Below are positions 36,341 to 47,906 of a DNA stretch of 64,000 nucleotides, piece after piece (position 1 is the stretch's first letter; each line of letters begins with the position of its first letter). Made by a program: the position numbers and the translations under genes. This stretch comes from Pempheris klunzingeri (taxonomy: Eukaryota > Chordata > Actinopteri > Acropomatiformes > Pempheridae): positions 2,164,908 through 2,228,907 of the forward strand of contig NC_092033.1 in NCBI RefSeq assembly GCF_042242105.1, in the 5' to 3' direction. A model generated the notes under the pieces. The model had not been told where the DNA came from and did not search any database. It saw only the letters and a list, made by a program, of their open reading frames with translations.

Positions 36341-36607
36341 TTAACTAAAGCCATTCTTCTACTCATACACACATTAAAACCTTGCAGGCAGGCACCGCAG
36401 ACTCAAGCATGCTGGCAAAATTAGCAAACATAACAAAGGTACCAAAAAAACAAAGAGACAGACGTGTGTGCACACTGCTTGTGTCTGACGCAGCTCTGGA
36501 AGCAGCTCTGGAGCAAAGAGGAAGGATCCGCGGGGGCCAAGGGTGAAGAGGTGTGCAGCAACAGACTGTACACAGTAGAGGCAGCAGTAGAGGAGGGCTC
36601 ACTCCAA

Positions 36608-38359
36608 CTAACTCTTCCGTAAGCTGACGTCAGCGCTGGTCAGCAGCGGCGACAGCGACGTGCTCTCCGATACGTCGTCTCTCTTCAGAACCAGAAAAGC
36701 CTCGCGGCTGATTCCCAGCAGCTCTCGGAGTCCGTTGTTCTCCAGCTGGAGCGCAGAAACACACACGTACACCAGTTTTTAAAATCATAATATTATTAAT
36801 CATGATATTACAGATGTTGGTATGTAACATATCGGGCATTTATCTCGTGCCTGGTATATTTTTAAACAGCAGGATTTTCATACATGCTGATGTTACTACA
36901 GTTACATTCAGTAAATCCAGAAGGATTTGAACCTGTGCTGCCTGTTGACTGGAAAATGTCCAGTATATATGATCAAGTAATCATTTTCCCTTTATGCCAA
37001 ATGGGATTAATATCTTTAGTTCAACAGGTGACTGATTTGAGCTAAACCACAGACACTGACAGGAACTGCTTTTTTATGTTTAATGTGTAATTTGTTTTCA
37101 ATTCCAATCTGTTGTTTTTTATTATTTGCCTGTTTTTTTTATGCTCATGTCTGACAGGCTGAAGACAAATTCCCACCCTGGTGGACAATAACGATGTGTT
37201 CTATACTATTCTAATATCATATTAATGTTCACAATATTGGACACGGTTCAAATAATATTTTGCTTTTATTTTGTGAGGTCTCTACACCTTAACTACATTT
37301 GTACCACTCGCAGCTGAACGTTGTCTCGTACCTCTAGTTGTTTAATCCTCTCCTCGTCTTCACACGTCCGCCCCTCGTCCACCTCTATCGCCTTCCTCAT
37401 CACGGAGGCCATCTCGTTGATCTTGTCTATGTGTGCTTGCATTTCCTGCCAAGATGGAAAACAAATACAACATTACAAAGGTGCTTCATGCCTTTAATTT
37501 GCTCCTCACAAAAGGAGCAGACAAACTTTTTTCAGTGCCTCACTGACCGTGGTGTGCTGCTCCTTCAGCTGGGTCACGATGGCCGGGTCGTCCCTCTTGC
37601 TGGCCATGAGGAGCCTGAACACCTGCTCCCTGTATTTGGTCATGATGAGCTCTAACGCAGACTGGTGTTCCTCCAACGACGTCCGGAGCTCTGTGGGAAC
37701 AGAGAACACAGGCTCGGTTTGTGTGTTTGAGTCGACACTGCAGAAAACCTCTGCAAGAACATCAGCCAGCTTCATGTTACTCTGCTGTGATTAGCAACCC
37801 CACCAAAATACACTATTAGCTGTGTGCCCAGCAGGAGTCCGCTCCAAAAACTGCACGATGGACTACACAAATATTCCTTTGTCATGTTTTTCTCAAACGC
37901 AAACCACCAAGCAGACATCCAAAAGTAAAATGAACACTTGAAAAAGGACGACACATTAAACTGCCTACCTTTGTTTTCCTGCTGGAGCTCCCTGATCTGA
38001 CGGTTTTCCTGTTGGATTCCCAGGACCAGACTAGAACGGGGACGATGTCGTGCAACCTGGTTTAACGAGTCAATCTCCTCCTGGTACTGCAAACAAGACA
38101 AAACCAAACAAACGCCACTTAAACATTTAAAAGATTTCAGTCTCAAGTGTTAGAAAAACAGCGTCACCATACTTTTTTTAACAGTTTCATATTTAATTCC
38201 CGCCAAAGTCATGTGACACTGTACCTGCTTCATGGACTCCACTCGCTTGTTGAGCGATGTCGTCTGTTCAATTAACATCTCTGCAGCATTGTCATGGTTA
38301 CGAAGCCTCTCTACTAACGACTTGGCGTCTGCCAGGACCTTCTCTAAGGTGCAGTTCAT
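36608..38359 (-). CDS. fgfr1op2: FGFR1 oncogene partner 2 (SIKE-family coiled-coil protein)
   Basis: Coding exons on the minus strand are 38359-38225 (exon begins at 38361), 38086-37969, 37690-37548, 37445-37332 and 36745-36608, giving 215 residues. The protein is almost all coiled coil: 'TLEKVLADAKSLVERLRNHD', 'ARHRPRSSLVLGIQQENRQI', 'TSLEEHQSALELIMTKYREQ' and the C-terminus 'SADVSLRKS'. SIKE1/FGFR1OP2 proteins are components of STRIPAK phosphatase-kinase complexes in the cytoplasm. The start at 38359 was chosen because MNCTLEKV aligns with the usual family N-terminus (MSCT-EK) and has a purine at -3. An upstream in-frame ATG at 39228 would add nine residues. The extra exon of the longer mammalian isoform has no room here, since the relevant intron is only 102 bp. 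Confidence 0.93.
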
Positions 38360-39203
38360 ACCTGAGGAAGATTTAAAGACAACAGAATACTAGCTTTGAT
38401 AGGGAACAGTGTGTTTATGATAACACTGATAATTAGTGATGGGAGACATGTCAGTGTATTAAATACCAGGTTAGCTCATGGTGATGTGTAAAATCTAAAA
38501 AAATGTGTTGGAAAAGCAGAGCTAACGTGTTCTGTCTCTGTGAACGCTTCTACCTGATGACTGATTGCAGGTAAATATGTTGTGTGAAGGAAACAATTGC
38601 ATGAATATAATACATTTAAAGCACATTGGGCCTCATCTGGCTACTCATTATCCCACTTATTGCCCTCAGGCAAAGACACTGAAGCTCCCTAAGTGTACAT
38701 GTTTAGATAATGTCCAATCAGAGTCACCAAAGTGAATTGAGCTGACATTTATTGACAATAAAGTGAGAAGTCGTCTCTTATCAGAGAACTGACCACACCT
38801 GCATGTACGTGTCTCCATGCTAATCCTTCCCTCGTCATGGATGACAGCTGCTGTGTCAGCTAAATCGCTCAAGCTAACATTAGCCTGTTGAAATAGTATA
38901 TTCGCTCCCTGTTGCACCTAATTTGCATAAGCAACAGCAAAATTAAAGGCCATTACACGCTCACTGTGTTTGGTTCAGTTAACAGAACAGACTAGCAGTG
39001 ATATTACACTTTGAGCAATACAAACATTAGGCGAGCAAAGTCTTTGCTAACTTGTTAGCAGGCTTAATAACTAAAGCTGTCATACAAATCCACTTAGCTG
39101 AGGCTCAAAACACAATCACGCTCATGTAACTGGTCAAAGCATACAAAATATCTCTTCTTAATCAGCGTTAGGAAAGTAAATAAGAACAAACTGTTGTAGT
39201 TAC

Positions 39204-39228
39204 CTGGAGAGCTCAAAGTGCAAGACAT
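39204..39228 (-). other. fgfr1op2: FGFR1OP2 upstream exon with in-frame ATG
   Basis: Exon 1 runs 'atgtcttgcactttgagctc' and ends in a donor 'ccag|gtaact' at 39204. Spliced to 38361 it reads MSCTLSSP-G-MNCTLEKV in frame. The ATG has a weak context (C at -3, T at +4). It may be 5' UTR with leaky scanning, or a nine-residue N-terminal extension. Confidence 0.55.
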
Positions 39229-39563
39229 TGGAATTTAGCTAGTCCGTTACTTCCTGTTGATGTTTAGTAGCTAACATTAGCTACCGGCTAATTAGCCCCC
39301 ATCCAGGAGCAACAAGTTGAGGTCCTTCCGGATGCGGCGCTATTCCTTTGTAAAACACGCGGTGATGAGCGCTGATTGATTCAAACACTATTTATTTGCT
39401 GTTAAATCGGTGTTAAGATGATTTCAGTGCTGACAGCTAACCCTCAACGATGTCATGCAAGCGAACGCCTCCAAAATACAGCACAATCACGCGAGATTCT
39501 ACGAGACTCCATATATCGGTTCTCGCGAGAATTCCCACGGGATTTTGTTAATGTATAGAAAAT
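39229..39563. promoter_or_regulatory. Bidirectional promoter of FGFR1OP2 and MED21
   Basis: The two genes diverge from start codons only 335 bp apart. The segment contains CpGs, a CGCGG near 39358, a second CGCGAGA at 39489-39495 and a perfect TCTCGCGAGA palindrome at 39521-39530. Shared control is inferred from geometry and motif content. Confidence 0.7.
39521..39530. promoter_or_regulatory. med21: TCTCGCGAGA (CGCG) promoter element
   Basis: A perfect 10-bp palindrome lies 34 bp upstream of the MED21 ATG. This element is known from CpG-island promoters of housekeeping genes and is bound by BANP (and reported for ZBTB33) when unmethylated. It probably sits close to the MED21 transcription start. 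Confidence 0.75.
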
Positions 39564-42113
39564 ATGGCGGACAGGCTAACACAACTTCAAGACGCTGTCA
39601 ATTCGGTACGGTAATTATTGAGTTTTGTAAAACGATAACTGAGCGATAATAACTGCATTTTGTCTGTTTTATCGTGTAAAGAAGGAGGTCATTGCAAAGC
39701 AGGATCCAAATTCTTTCAATAACTTGTTAGCGTTGCTAGTTAGCAAGTTAGCTAACAACCAGGGCCCTGTAAAACGAACAAGTTTAGCTTGAGGTTGCAG
39801 TAGAAACATTTTCTACAATATTTCAGCTAAAACATTGAAAGCTCAAAGTGGCTGATAGTTGTGAGGCCGTAGTAGCAGACGGGTGAATATCCGGCCAACG
39901 GCTAGCCTCCTGCTTGAGTGAATTGATGATCTAAATGGTGTTGTAATGGTGTTTGTGTGCAGCTGGCAGATCAGTTCTGCAATGCCATCGGCGTCCTGCA
40001 GCAGTGTGCGCCCCCTGCCTCCTTCAGTAACATCCAGACGGCTATCAACAAAGACCAGCCGGCAAACCCAACCGAAGGTGGTTTATTTGTTCTTATTTAA
40101 GACCTGTAATCCCTCATCTGCTGTCATTTACTCCTCTGTCTTCTTATTTAACACATCTCACCTCTCAGCACTCAGCACCAGTCCAGGACTGACCTTTTCA
40201 GATTGATGGGGTATTACCACACATGACTAATCCATAGTTACACATGGTACACAAATCACATTTTACAAACAATAAACAATACTCCTCAGTGATATAGATA
40301 CTCTAATAATGAATAAGTAAGTGAAACAAAGTGCTTGTCCATCTACTATGTTTGAATTATGGTGGTTTTATATTTCACTCAACAATCCTTTGTCTTCTTC
40401 CCACATATATTTCTCTCCCTTTTTAATATTATCTGTTAGAGCTGCACCGATTAATTAATTCTTTGTCTTACAGTCACCAACGCTTGTGATAATTGGTTAG
40501 CATTTCTCTGATTCCAGCTTCTTAGGTGTGAATATTTTCTGGCTTCTCTCCTCCTTTATGACAGTAAAGTGAAAATCTTTGGGTTGTGGACAAAATAAGA
40601 CATCTGAGGACGTTATGTTTGGGAAACACTTTGGGGGAAAAACACTGATGCATGATGGTGCAAACAACTAACTGAAAATAATTGTCTTATTTCTCTGCTA
40701 TTGACTCACAAGACAAAGAAACATTTGTTTAACATCAGGACTCAAAACTCTTTAATCTCCAATATTTGTGCAAAGCCTGAAATGCCTAATTTTAACTGTT
40801 ATGTTTTCAGTGTTAGGAATATGCTTGAATTTGAAGATACTCAAAAATATTTTTGTTGTTGTGGGCCAAAATGTGTTGATTTCTGTGTAATTTTACAGTG
40901 TAATTTGCAATATCAATTCAGACATGATGACAAGAGAGAATCTTTAGCCCTGGTACCTTGAAAGTGCTTGAATATTATCCTTAGAAAGCCGTTTGAACCC
41001 TGTATCTCCCCCTAGAATACGCCCAGCTGTTTGCAGCGCTGATCGCCAGAACAGCCAAAGATGTGGACGTCCTAATCGACTCTCTGCCCAGCGAGGAGTC
41101 CACCGCAGCGCTGCAGGTCAGCACGTCCACATTCACCTCTCGGACATTTCAGTCACAGGTTTCATGCCTGAATGTGGACCAGCGCACACAGAAGCTCAGT
41201 TAGTGTTTCAGTCAGCAGGGGGCGCCAGCCGGACACCCGTACAGCTGCTAGGTACTCTGACAGCAGAGCGAAGTCTGTGGGATTAAAACAAACATCCACG
41301 TGGTTATAGTTTGTTCTCAGGCTGCTCTTCTAGTTAGTTTTTATAAGAACCCTTCCTAGAGGCTGCTAATATATTCTAGGATAAATATTTTTTAATTTCT
41401 GCAACATACATAATAATCAGATTTAATCTGAAATTCAGCAAATAATCAGAGGAATATTTAGTACATGTGAAGTTTTAAGTTAAGTTAACGTCCTATTTTG
41501 TCTCCAGAGGAAAGAAAGAGGGAAGATTGCTGCTATTTCTGTGTTGATTCCTTTCCTGGAAATAGCCGATTATATTAGAGGAACGCAAACGATCCCTGCA
41601 GGCTAGCTGGTTAGAAAATAATGCAACTGATACGAGTGCATCACCGATGTATATCTGGAGTGACCAGAGTAGGACTTACTGGATTTAAAGTTACACCAGC
41701 TAAACTCTTCATCCACAGAACCCCAAACATGTCATTTTAAGTATCGGTGAACAGTGAGAAGGATGACGCTGACTGAATTGAATCAAAAGTCCACAGTTCT
41801 GATATGAGAGGCTAGTTTGCACCACAGCTTTATCTTCATTATGTAGTAACACAGTCACTAGATGCACAGAAACACAGAGTTCACCTCCACCCGTCATCGT
41901 AAATGAATCTGACCGGCTGTGACCTCTCGCCAGGCGGCCAGTCTACGGCAGCTGGAGGAGGAGAACCACGACGCAGCAGCTCGCCTGGAGGAGGTGGTTT
42001 ACCGCGGCGACATGCTGCTGGAGAAGATCCAGAGCGCCCTGGCCGACATCGCCCAGTCGCAGCTCCGCACCCGCAACGGAGCGCCGAGCCAGCCCTCGCC
42101 GGCCGAGTCCTGA
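39564..42113 (+). CDS. med21: Mediator complex subunit 21
   Basis: Four exons, 39564-39605, 39963-40077, 41016-41116 and 41934-42113, join into 145 codons plus stop, against 144 in mammals. The product begins [14 protein letters not shown] and continues '[15 protein letters not shown]', then a helical '[20 protein letters not shown]' and 'SLPSEEST', then a coiled coil with '[15 protein letters not shown]', and ends PSPAES. MED21 pairs with MED7 in the Mediator middle module and helps couple activators to RNA polymerase II in the nucleus. All junctions are GT-AG, and the first donor is a slightly unusual gtacgg. The gene is divergent from FGFR1OP2. Confidence 0.96.
40078..41015. other. med21: MED21 intron 2, no gene recognised
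   Basis: About 0.94 kb of AT-rich intron contains no recognisable repeat or RNA gene. Confidence 0.55.
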
Positions 42114-42538
42114 CGGGCGGCGGCAAGCGCGAGGAAATTCTGGACAATTTTCAGCCATTAAAATCTGTTTTTCACTCGTTATTTATACCCTCAAGCAGCC
42201 TGAAAACACTCAAAAACTTTCTGAATCTGTCTGTAAAGAAAACGTGAGATGCCACAAGTCGGAGAAGCATCATTTGCCGGGTTGACTAAAGCGTTAAGGT
42301 CGTGTGAACGTGCCAGTGTTTACATGCCAGCTTGAAAAGAGCAGAAGAAGTCTGCACACACTCACTGGTTTGTTTGTGCTCATGTGTTTTTTTATGTTTT
42401 ATGTACATGTTGTATATTGATTACGTCTGTGTTTGTAGATATTTATGAATGAAATGATTGAAATTCTAATTTTTGGAGTATCCACACTCCCTCGGCTCAA
42501 TGCAACCCCACGCCTGATCAGTCTTGTTCTTTTTTTTA

Positions 42539-42544
42539 AATAAA
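42539..42544 (+). terminator. med21: Poly(A) signal of MED21
   Basis: AATAAA lies about 430 bp after the stop codon in 'tttaaataaagtttcc', giving a 3' UTR of about 0.45 kb. Confidence 0.65.
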
Positions 42545-42560
42545 GTTTCCGCAAACTCTT

Positions 42561-43252
42561 CAGTGATTCACCGTTTAAACTATTTGTATCTTTACGTCGA
42601 CTAATTTTCAGCTTCACATTATTGTCTCCTTACGTTCCTGCTAATTGTTTGCCCGTAAAATTTTACCAGCAAACATTTACAAGAAGGGTTTTTATCTCCA
42701 GAACACAGAGGACGCTTACTGTCTAAGTTAGTGCTCACAGGCAGTGCAGCCCTGTCTCATTATATCTATTAGGAAAATGAATAATGATTGTCCAAAGTGC
42801 ACAGAGCTCGTTTATATCCTAGTGTTTGTGCAGCTCTGGTTCATTATTGCACAGCCATGGTCCCAAACTGATAGTTTGTTTATATCGCTGCAACAGCTCC
42901 ATTTACTCATCAGAGAATCACACACACGATGATAAATCATGACTTAGTGGAAAATGAGCTCTCGGTTCTTCCGCTGGCATGTTTTTAGGAACTGAGCTCT
43001 GCTTTTGGAGCATCATGATGTATTAGAGGATTTCTCAAGGTGGATAAAAATAGCAGAGGGTGGGGGGGGGGGGACCTGACAGGCTCCCGAGGTCAAAATA
43101 GGGAAGAAAGCTGCTGATGACTTAAAGATGTACTTATTTGGGAAGCAGATAAGTTCATGGTTCAGTATGACAAATGTGGAAATTCTACAAAGCAAGAAAT
43201 AGTCGAAACAAGTTCTTTGGGGGGTCTTTTCTAATTAACTTTGCTAACTCTT
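42561..43252. other. Intergenic DNA downstream of MED21
   Basis: No gene is recognised. A G run lies at about 43063-43072. Confidence 0.5.
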
Positions 43253-43725
43253 ACTTGAAGTGTCTGACAACATTACAGAAAGGGTCCTTACAGATACAGA
43301 CCTGTAAAACCTTTTTTATTTACCAAAATAGCTGTTGTTAAGGCTGGGTTCAAAGCCACCAGACTCCATTGACAAAAACAGTAATTTTATATAGGAGTTG
43401 CTGTTTTACCACCATCTCAATCAGGGAGTTTCTTGTTGTTTGTGTATTGTATTATTGTGTGTTTCTGGTATTTTAAAGAGTTAGTTAGGTCCCAATACAA
43501 TAATTATATAACAAAATAACACAAACAAACTAACTAATGGATGCAGCAGTAGACCAGACACACTCGTGTTCTGAGATGTAAAATTGCTGTTTTTTTCAGT
43601 GGAGTCTGGTTGGTTGAATAACACGACAATGTCTGTCTCTTGGAATAACAGCATCTTTAGTGGATATATTTTGATCAAACATTTTAACAGTCTTGTTTTC
43701 AAGGTGTGAAAAACCCAAATGAGTT
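43253..43725. mobile_element. Family A palindromic MITE-like element, copy 9
   Basis: 'gtgtctgacaacattacaga', 'caccagactccattgacaaa' and on the right 'ttcagtggagtctggttgg' show the usual order. The right outer arm is degraded. It lies between MED21 and STK38L. Confidence 0.75.
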
Positions 43726-45079
43726 TTATCTTCACAACCACTCATGTAAACCAGCAAGCCTTAAATAATCCTGGTCAAAAACATACAATCAAAGTTAATA
43801 TGAACAGCTGGTAAACTAAACAAAGGGGCAAATACATTGTACAAGTTTATTTTTCACTATTGCAACTGTTTTAAATCTGATAAAATAGCATCTCTGCCTC
43901 CTCTGACAATCTACTAAACAACCCGAATGGGAAAAATCAATATCTGAGAGCCACCATATCTGTAGTTGCAACTCCTCCACGCTGTCATTTGGTCTTGATT
44001 TTGTCATGAAGATGCGGCTCAGTGATCCGAGTCTGCGTCAGACTGAACTTTGCGAAGCTCAGGCTGCAGGCCGGATAGTTTATAGCCCAAATCTAAATAT
44101 AGGTGCTGTGTCACAGCTCAGTGGGCCCCATTGATGTGAGGAATATAAAAACAGCCTTGTCTGCTGGACACCACACCCAGACGTGTGAGCAGGGAGCACC
44201 CAGCCCCGTGTGAGTTGACATCATGGCTCCAACAGTAAAAACACTCAGCCCGTCCAAATAAGGAGATTTACGGCAGCTGCCAACCTGCGCTGCTTCTCTC
44301 TCTGTTTTTTTCCCCTGCAAACGTTTGTTGTTGGTGTTTGTTGCCGTTTTGTTATGAGCATTTTTCAGTGGTAATTCTTTATTGTTCTGTGAGTATATTT
44401 GTAAGCACCCTTCCTGGGATTATTTGAGGAAACGCGTCAATTTCCTTTGGAATTTCTAGATTGCAGCGTTGAAATGTAGACAAATAATCCACCGTGTTTA
44501 GCTCAAACAATAACCAGGGGGGTTTTTTCTCCTTACTTTTGGCCAAACAAGCTGCAGCCATCTTCTACTGTTACACCAAAGACCTCAGACCCCTAAGATA
44601 TATAGCTGTGTCTGTCCATCTGTGGCCCTCTTTACCATGACTTCACTTCTATCTTATACTATCTGCTCTGTTATCTCCTATAAATGGCACTAGACACATG
44701 TAGTCTTTTAAAATGTCTATTAGATTACAGTTTTGTGGTCATAATTACATAGGAATTATATTCTAATATAAAACATCCATGCATATTTTTGTCTGTAAAT
44801 GTCTCTTGGTGAACTATAGCAATTAAAAAACTGTAATTTGTGGTTTTGATCCCAATGTGACCTTTTATTGACCTTAGATACCCTCATGTTCATTTGGACT
44901 TTGCTCCTTATGTGTGAGGGAATTTATCATTTCACAGTTGTTGTTTGTGTGGTATGATTCTTAAAAAAGTATCATAATAATAATAGTTCTTTTTTGTAAA
45001 GCTTTGCACTAAACATAACCAATTTAATTATATAACTGGGCTCTCAACTACTGTTTAATAGCTGCAAATGCTTGCTAGC
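43726..45079. other. Intergenic DNA upstream of STK38L
   Basis: No gene is recognised in this AT-rich stretch. Confidence 0.5.
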
Positions 45080-45640
45080 CAAATCAACCTGCGTCCGGGA
45101 GCACCACCCTTGCGGGGCGGTCCTGGCCTTCTCATTGGCTGACGCGCATGTCACTCTCATGTATATTCCACATCTGATTGGTCAGGGGACACCAAGCGTC
45201 CATTTCTAAGTCGGTGATTGGCTCTCGCAAACGTCATTCAAGGATACGCCATTGCGTAGACGGAGCGTCCGATGAGCCCAACGGTCCCAGGAAGCGCCGC
45301 TGATTATTTGATATTTCACAGCGATAAAGACGGGGCAAACCGCGGAATTTCGAGGTCAGGGGGTACAAACGAAGACAGTAAAATGTTTTTAAATTATTTC
45401 AGCGTAGCTTGCTGTCAGAGTCCGACGACTTTTGCTATGATTTGGCGTTGATATCGGCGATGTTTAGCGTTAACGTTACAGTGCAGCCTGATAAGTTCCT
45501 CTAAAGGGTGGCCAATAACTGGAGCCTTCAACTGCCTAAATATTAGGCAGAAAATAGGGAAAAAAACACAGTAATATTTATTTCTTCTGAGTCGGGGGCT
45601 GGCGCCAAGCCAATAATTTACTCTGGAGCAGGACACGGAG
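45080..45640 (+). promoter_or_regulatory. stk38l: STK38L promoter and non-coding exon 1
   Basis: CpG-rich sequence carries three ATTGG (inverted CCAAT, NF-Y type) boxes at 45134-45138, 45177-45181 and 45217-45221, spaced about 40 bp apart. Transcribed sequence ending in the strong donor 'cacggag|gtaagt' (exon end 45640) follows. The next exon begins at 51351 with the start codon six bases in, so this is the inferred 5'-UTR exon. The transcription start lies somewhere around 45240-45400. Confidence 0.65.
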
Positions 45641-46478
45641 GTAAGTAATGAAATATTTCCACTAAATTTGTCTTTATTTCTGTATTTGTGGCTGTCATGG
45701 AACCTGCCAGAAAGGCAACATAGCTGGCAAACAGCTAGCTAACACAACACAGCAGGCAAACATTGGTGCTAGCTAGCCTGATATTACCCAGACTTATTGG
45801 TTTCTGATCAATGAATGCTCTCCAGTATCAGCCGCTATGTGCCAGGCTGCAGTCGTGGAGGCAGAGGAGGGTTTGACAAGGTGGCACAAAAGTTTAGATT
45901 TAGGCGACTTAGCATCGTTGTTAGCCAGGTAAGACATGGATGTGTGTGAAGTTACAGGTACAAGGTGACAAAGCAGGACATGATATACACTGACAACACT
46001 GTGATGATGTTTAAATCATATTTCACATCACAGCTGAATGATCAATCAAGTTGCAAATGTGATATGAGTGCTGGATATAGTGGGAATGGTGTTTTTTTAC
46101 ATTTAATTTTCACTAAAAATTGTAAAAAATTATGATTTTTTTTGCTGCTCACACCTGGAGAGTATGATTAGTTGCACCACAGCGCTTCCTGTATGCTGTG
46201 TCTGTTCACCTATGTACTATGAATATGGACTTATGATGCATAAATTAATACACGCCATTAAATTCCCATTATTAGAAGGTTACAGTGACTTTTTTTGAAC
46301 ACAAAAATTATTCTTTTTGGTTGTTTTTTTGATGTTTTTTTTGGTTGTAGGCTTTAGTGTGTGTGAGTTTTTGTGAAGTGGACATTTGTGTGCGCCCCAT
46401 TCCTCTCTCAGGCGTCATGACTGAGCCCTTTCATTCAGGACGGAAAGGGTTTCCTGTCCAGTCACTTACAGTACTTAA

Positions 46479-46481
<3 letters not shown>

Positions 46482-46509
<28 letters not shown>
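46482..46509. repeat. (TG)n microsatellite
   Basis: A pure TG tract lies in STK38L intron 1. Confidence 0.9.
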
Positions 46510-47117
46510 CAACTCAATAATTTTACACCAAACTAACAAACCCAACATCTGGGGAGATACTTACACTCTGGATTTTATGCTGGGATTTTCTTTGATTTGA
46601 ACATAGAAGGTAAAAATGTCACTACTCGTGTAAAGCTTTGGGCGTCTCGCTCTCTGTCAGGTGCATTAATGACTTTTTCAGTGTGCCAACAGGATTGTTG
46701 CCTTCCTGTTGCGTTGGTTATGCAGCTCTGTGCTCTCTGCCCATGCAGATGAAGTCAGTCTTTCTGGTTGAAGAAAGTCTGTGTGGACTGTTGATGAAGC
46801 AGTAATCACACTGTTTTCTTTCAGGACTTATCACTGCTGACTTATTAAGATATAAACCAAAACTAACCATATGGCTAGACACCGCTAAGTGTATGTAGGA
46901 AATGTTTGATCCTTAAACAGTTTGAGTAAGCTGGAGAAATACCACCTGAGTTTTAAAGCAAATGTTATTTATTGTGGCCAAATTCTTTGCTGTATTTGTA
47001 CATTATACTGGTTAGATTTAGCCCCTGTCTCTTGTTTTAGGCGGCGTTCTCGTCTCCAAACACAGCGCTCATGTTTGTAATACCTTCCTTATAAGTAGCT
47101 GAGCGGCGTCGCCCTGT

Positions 47118-47906
47118 TTGTTTAGCTGTGAGCTCGATCTGGTTAACTTCAAGCCAAAACTGAATCCCTTCACACTGAGCCCGAGGCCTGAGCGGCTCAG
47201 CTGTGAGTGGACAGGTTTAATGATGCTTAATTTCCACCTTGGTGGGGAAAACAAGCACAAAACCCATCCAAGCTCGGGCTCATTATGTCCACTACTCTAT
47301 TTCACCCCCGCACAGCAACTTTCAGACATAAAAAATAATAGTAATGTAAAATTATTAGCTTTACAAGATCATTTTTCATCTGAATTGCCATCTAGACGTT
47401 CTGTAAACATAATTAAAGCGGCTATATTCAGTAGCTTTATATCAACAATTGAAGGGACGCTCATGGTGACGAATTTTCACCTGACCTCACGGTTCCCCTG
47501 GAGCGTTTTAATGTCTTTCAGCTCACTGTTTTGGCTTCACTGCCCCCAACTTTCACTCTCTGCTCTCTTAATGTCGTTTTTGGCCTCAACAGACAGCTTT
47601 CTAGAAAGCAAAAAAGCTCTAAAAACCCACAGTGCGCTACTAAACGACGGGCAAACAAAGTTAAAGAGACAGATATTTCCTTCAGGAGTTGGTGGCGACC
47701 AAAAACGGAGTGTAAAGGAGAGTGAAGATTGTACTTGTATTCTTCAGGCGGCCATAAACACAACTCCAAATGAACGGTTTGAGAAAATGAAATTAAAATA
47801 CAAATGTGGAGTCATAATAATGTGTTTCTGGATAGGTGTCTGTGTCTGTGAGAGAAATTTGGTGCTGAATCACATAAAAGTGTTGAAGGTCCGTACCCAG
47901 ATCTAG
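47118..47906 (+). other. Unexplained 262-codon open frame, probably repeat-derived
   Basis: An uninterrupted frame opening with TTG runs for 262 codons inside STK38L intron 1. The translation has no domain I recognise, and its first internal ATG is codon 35. The stretch 'aaagctctaaaaacccacag' and neighbouring words feel like part of a teleost interspersed repeat, which would explain the absence of a gene. No splice signals or poly(A) signal of its own are evident. I do not call it a gene. Confidence 0.3.

Noticed and set aside
36902-36960. Possible tRNA-like 'gatttgaacctgtg' near 36926
   Set aside because: No cloverleaf arms or A-box partner at the right distance.
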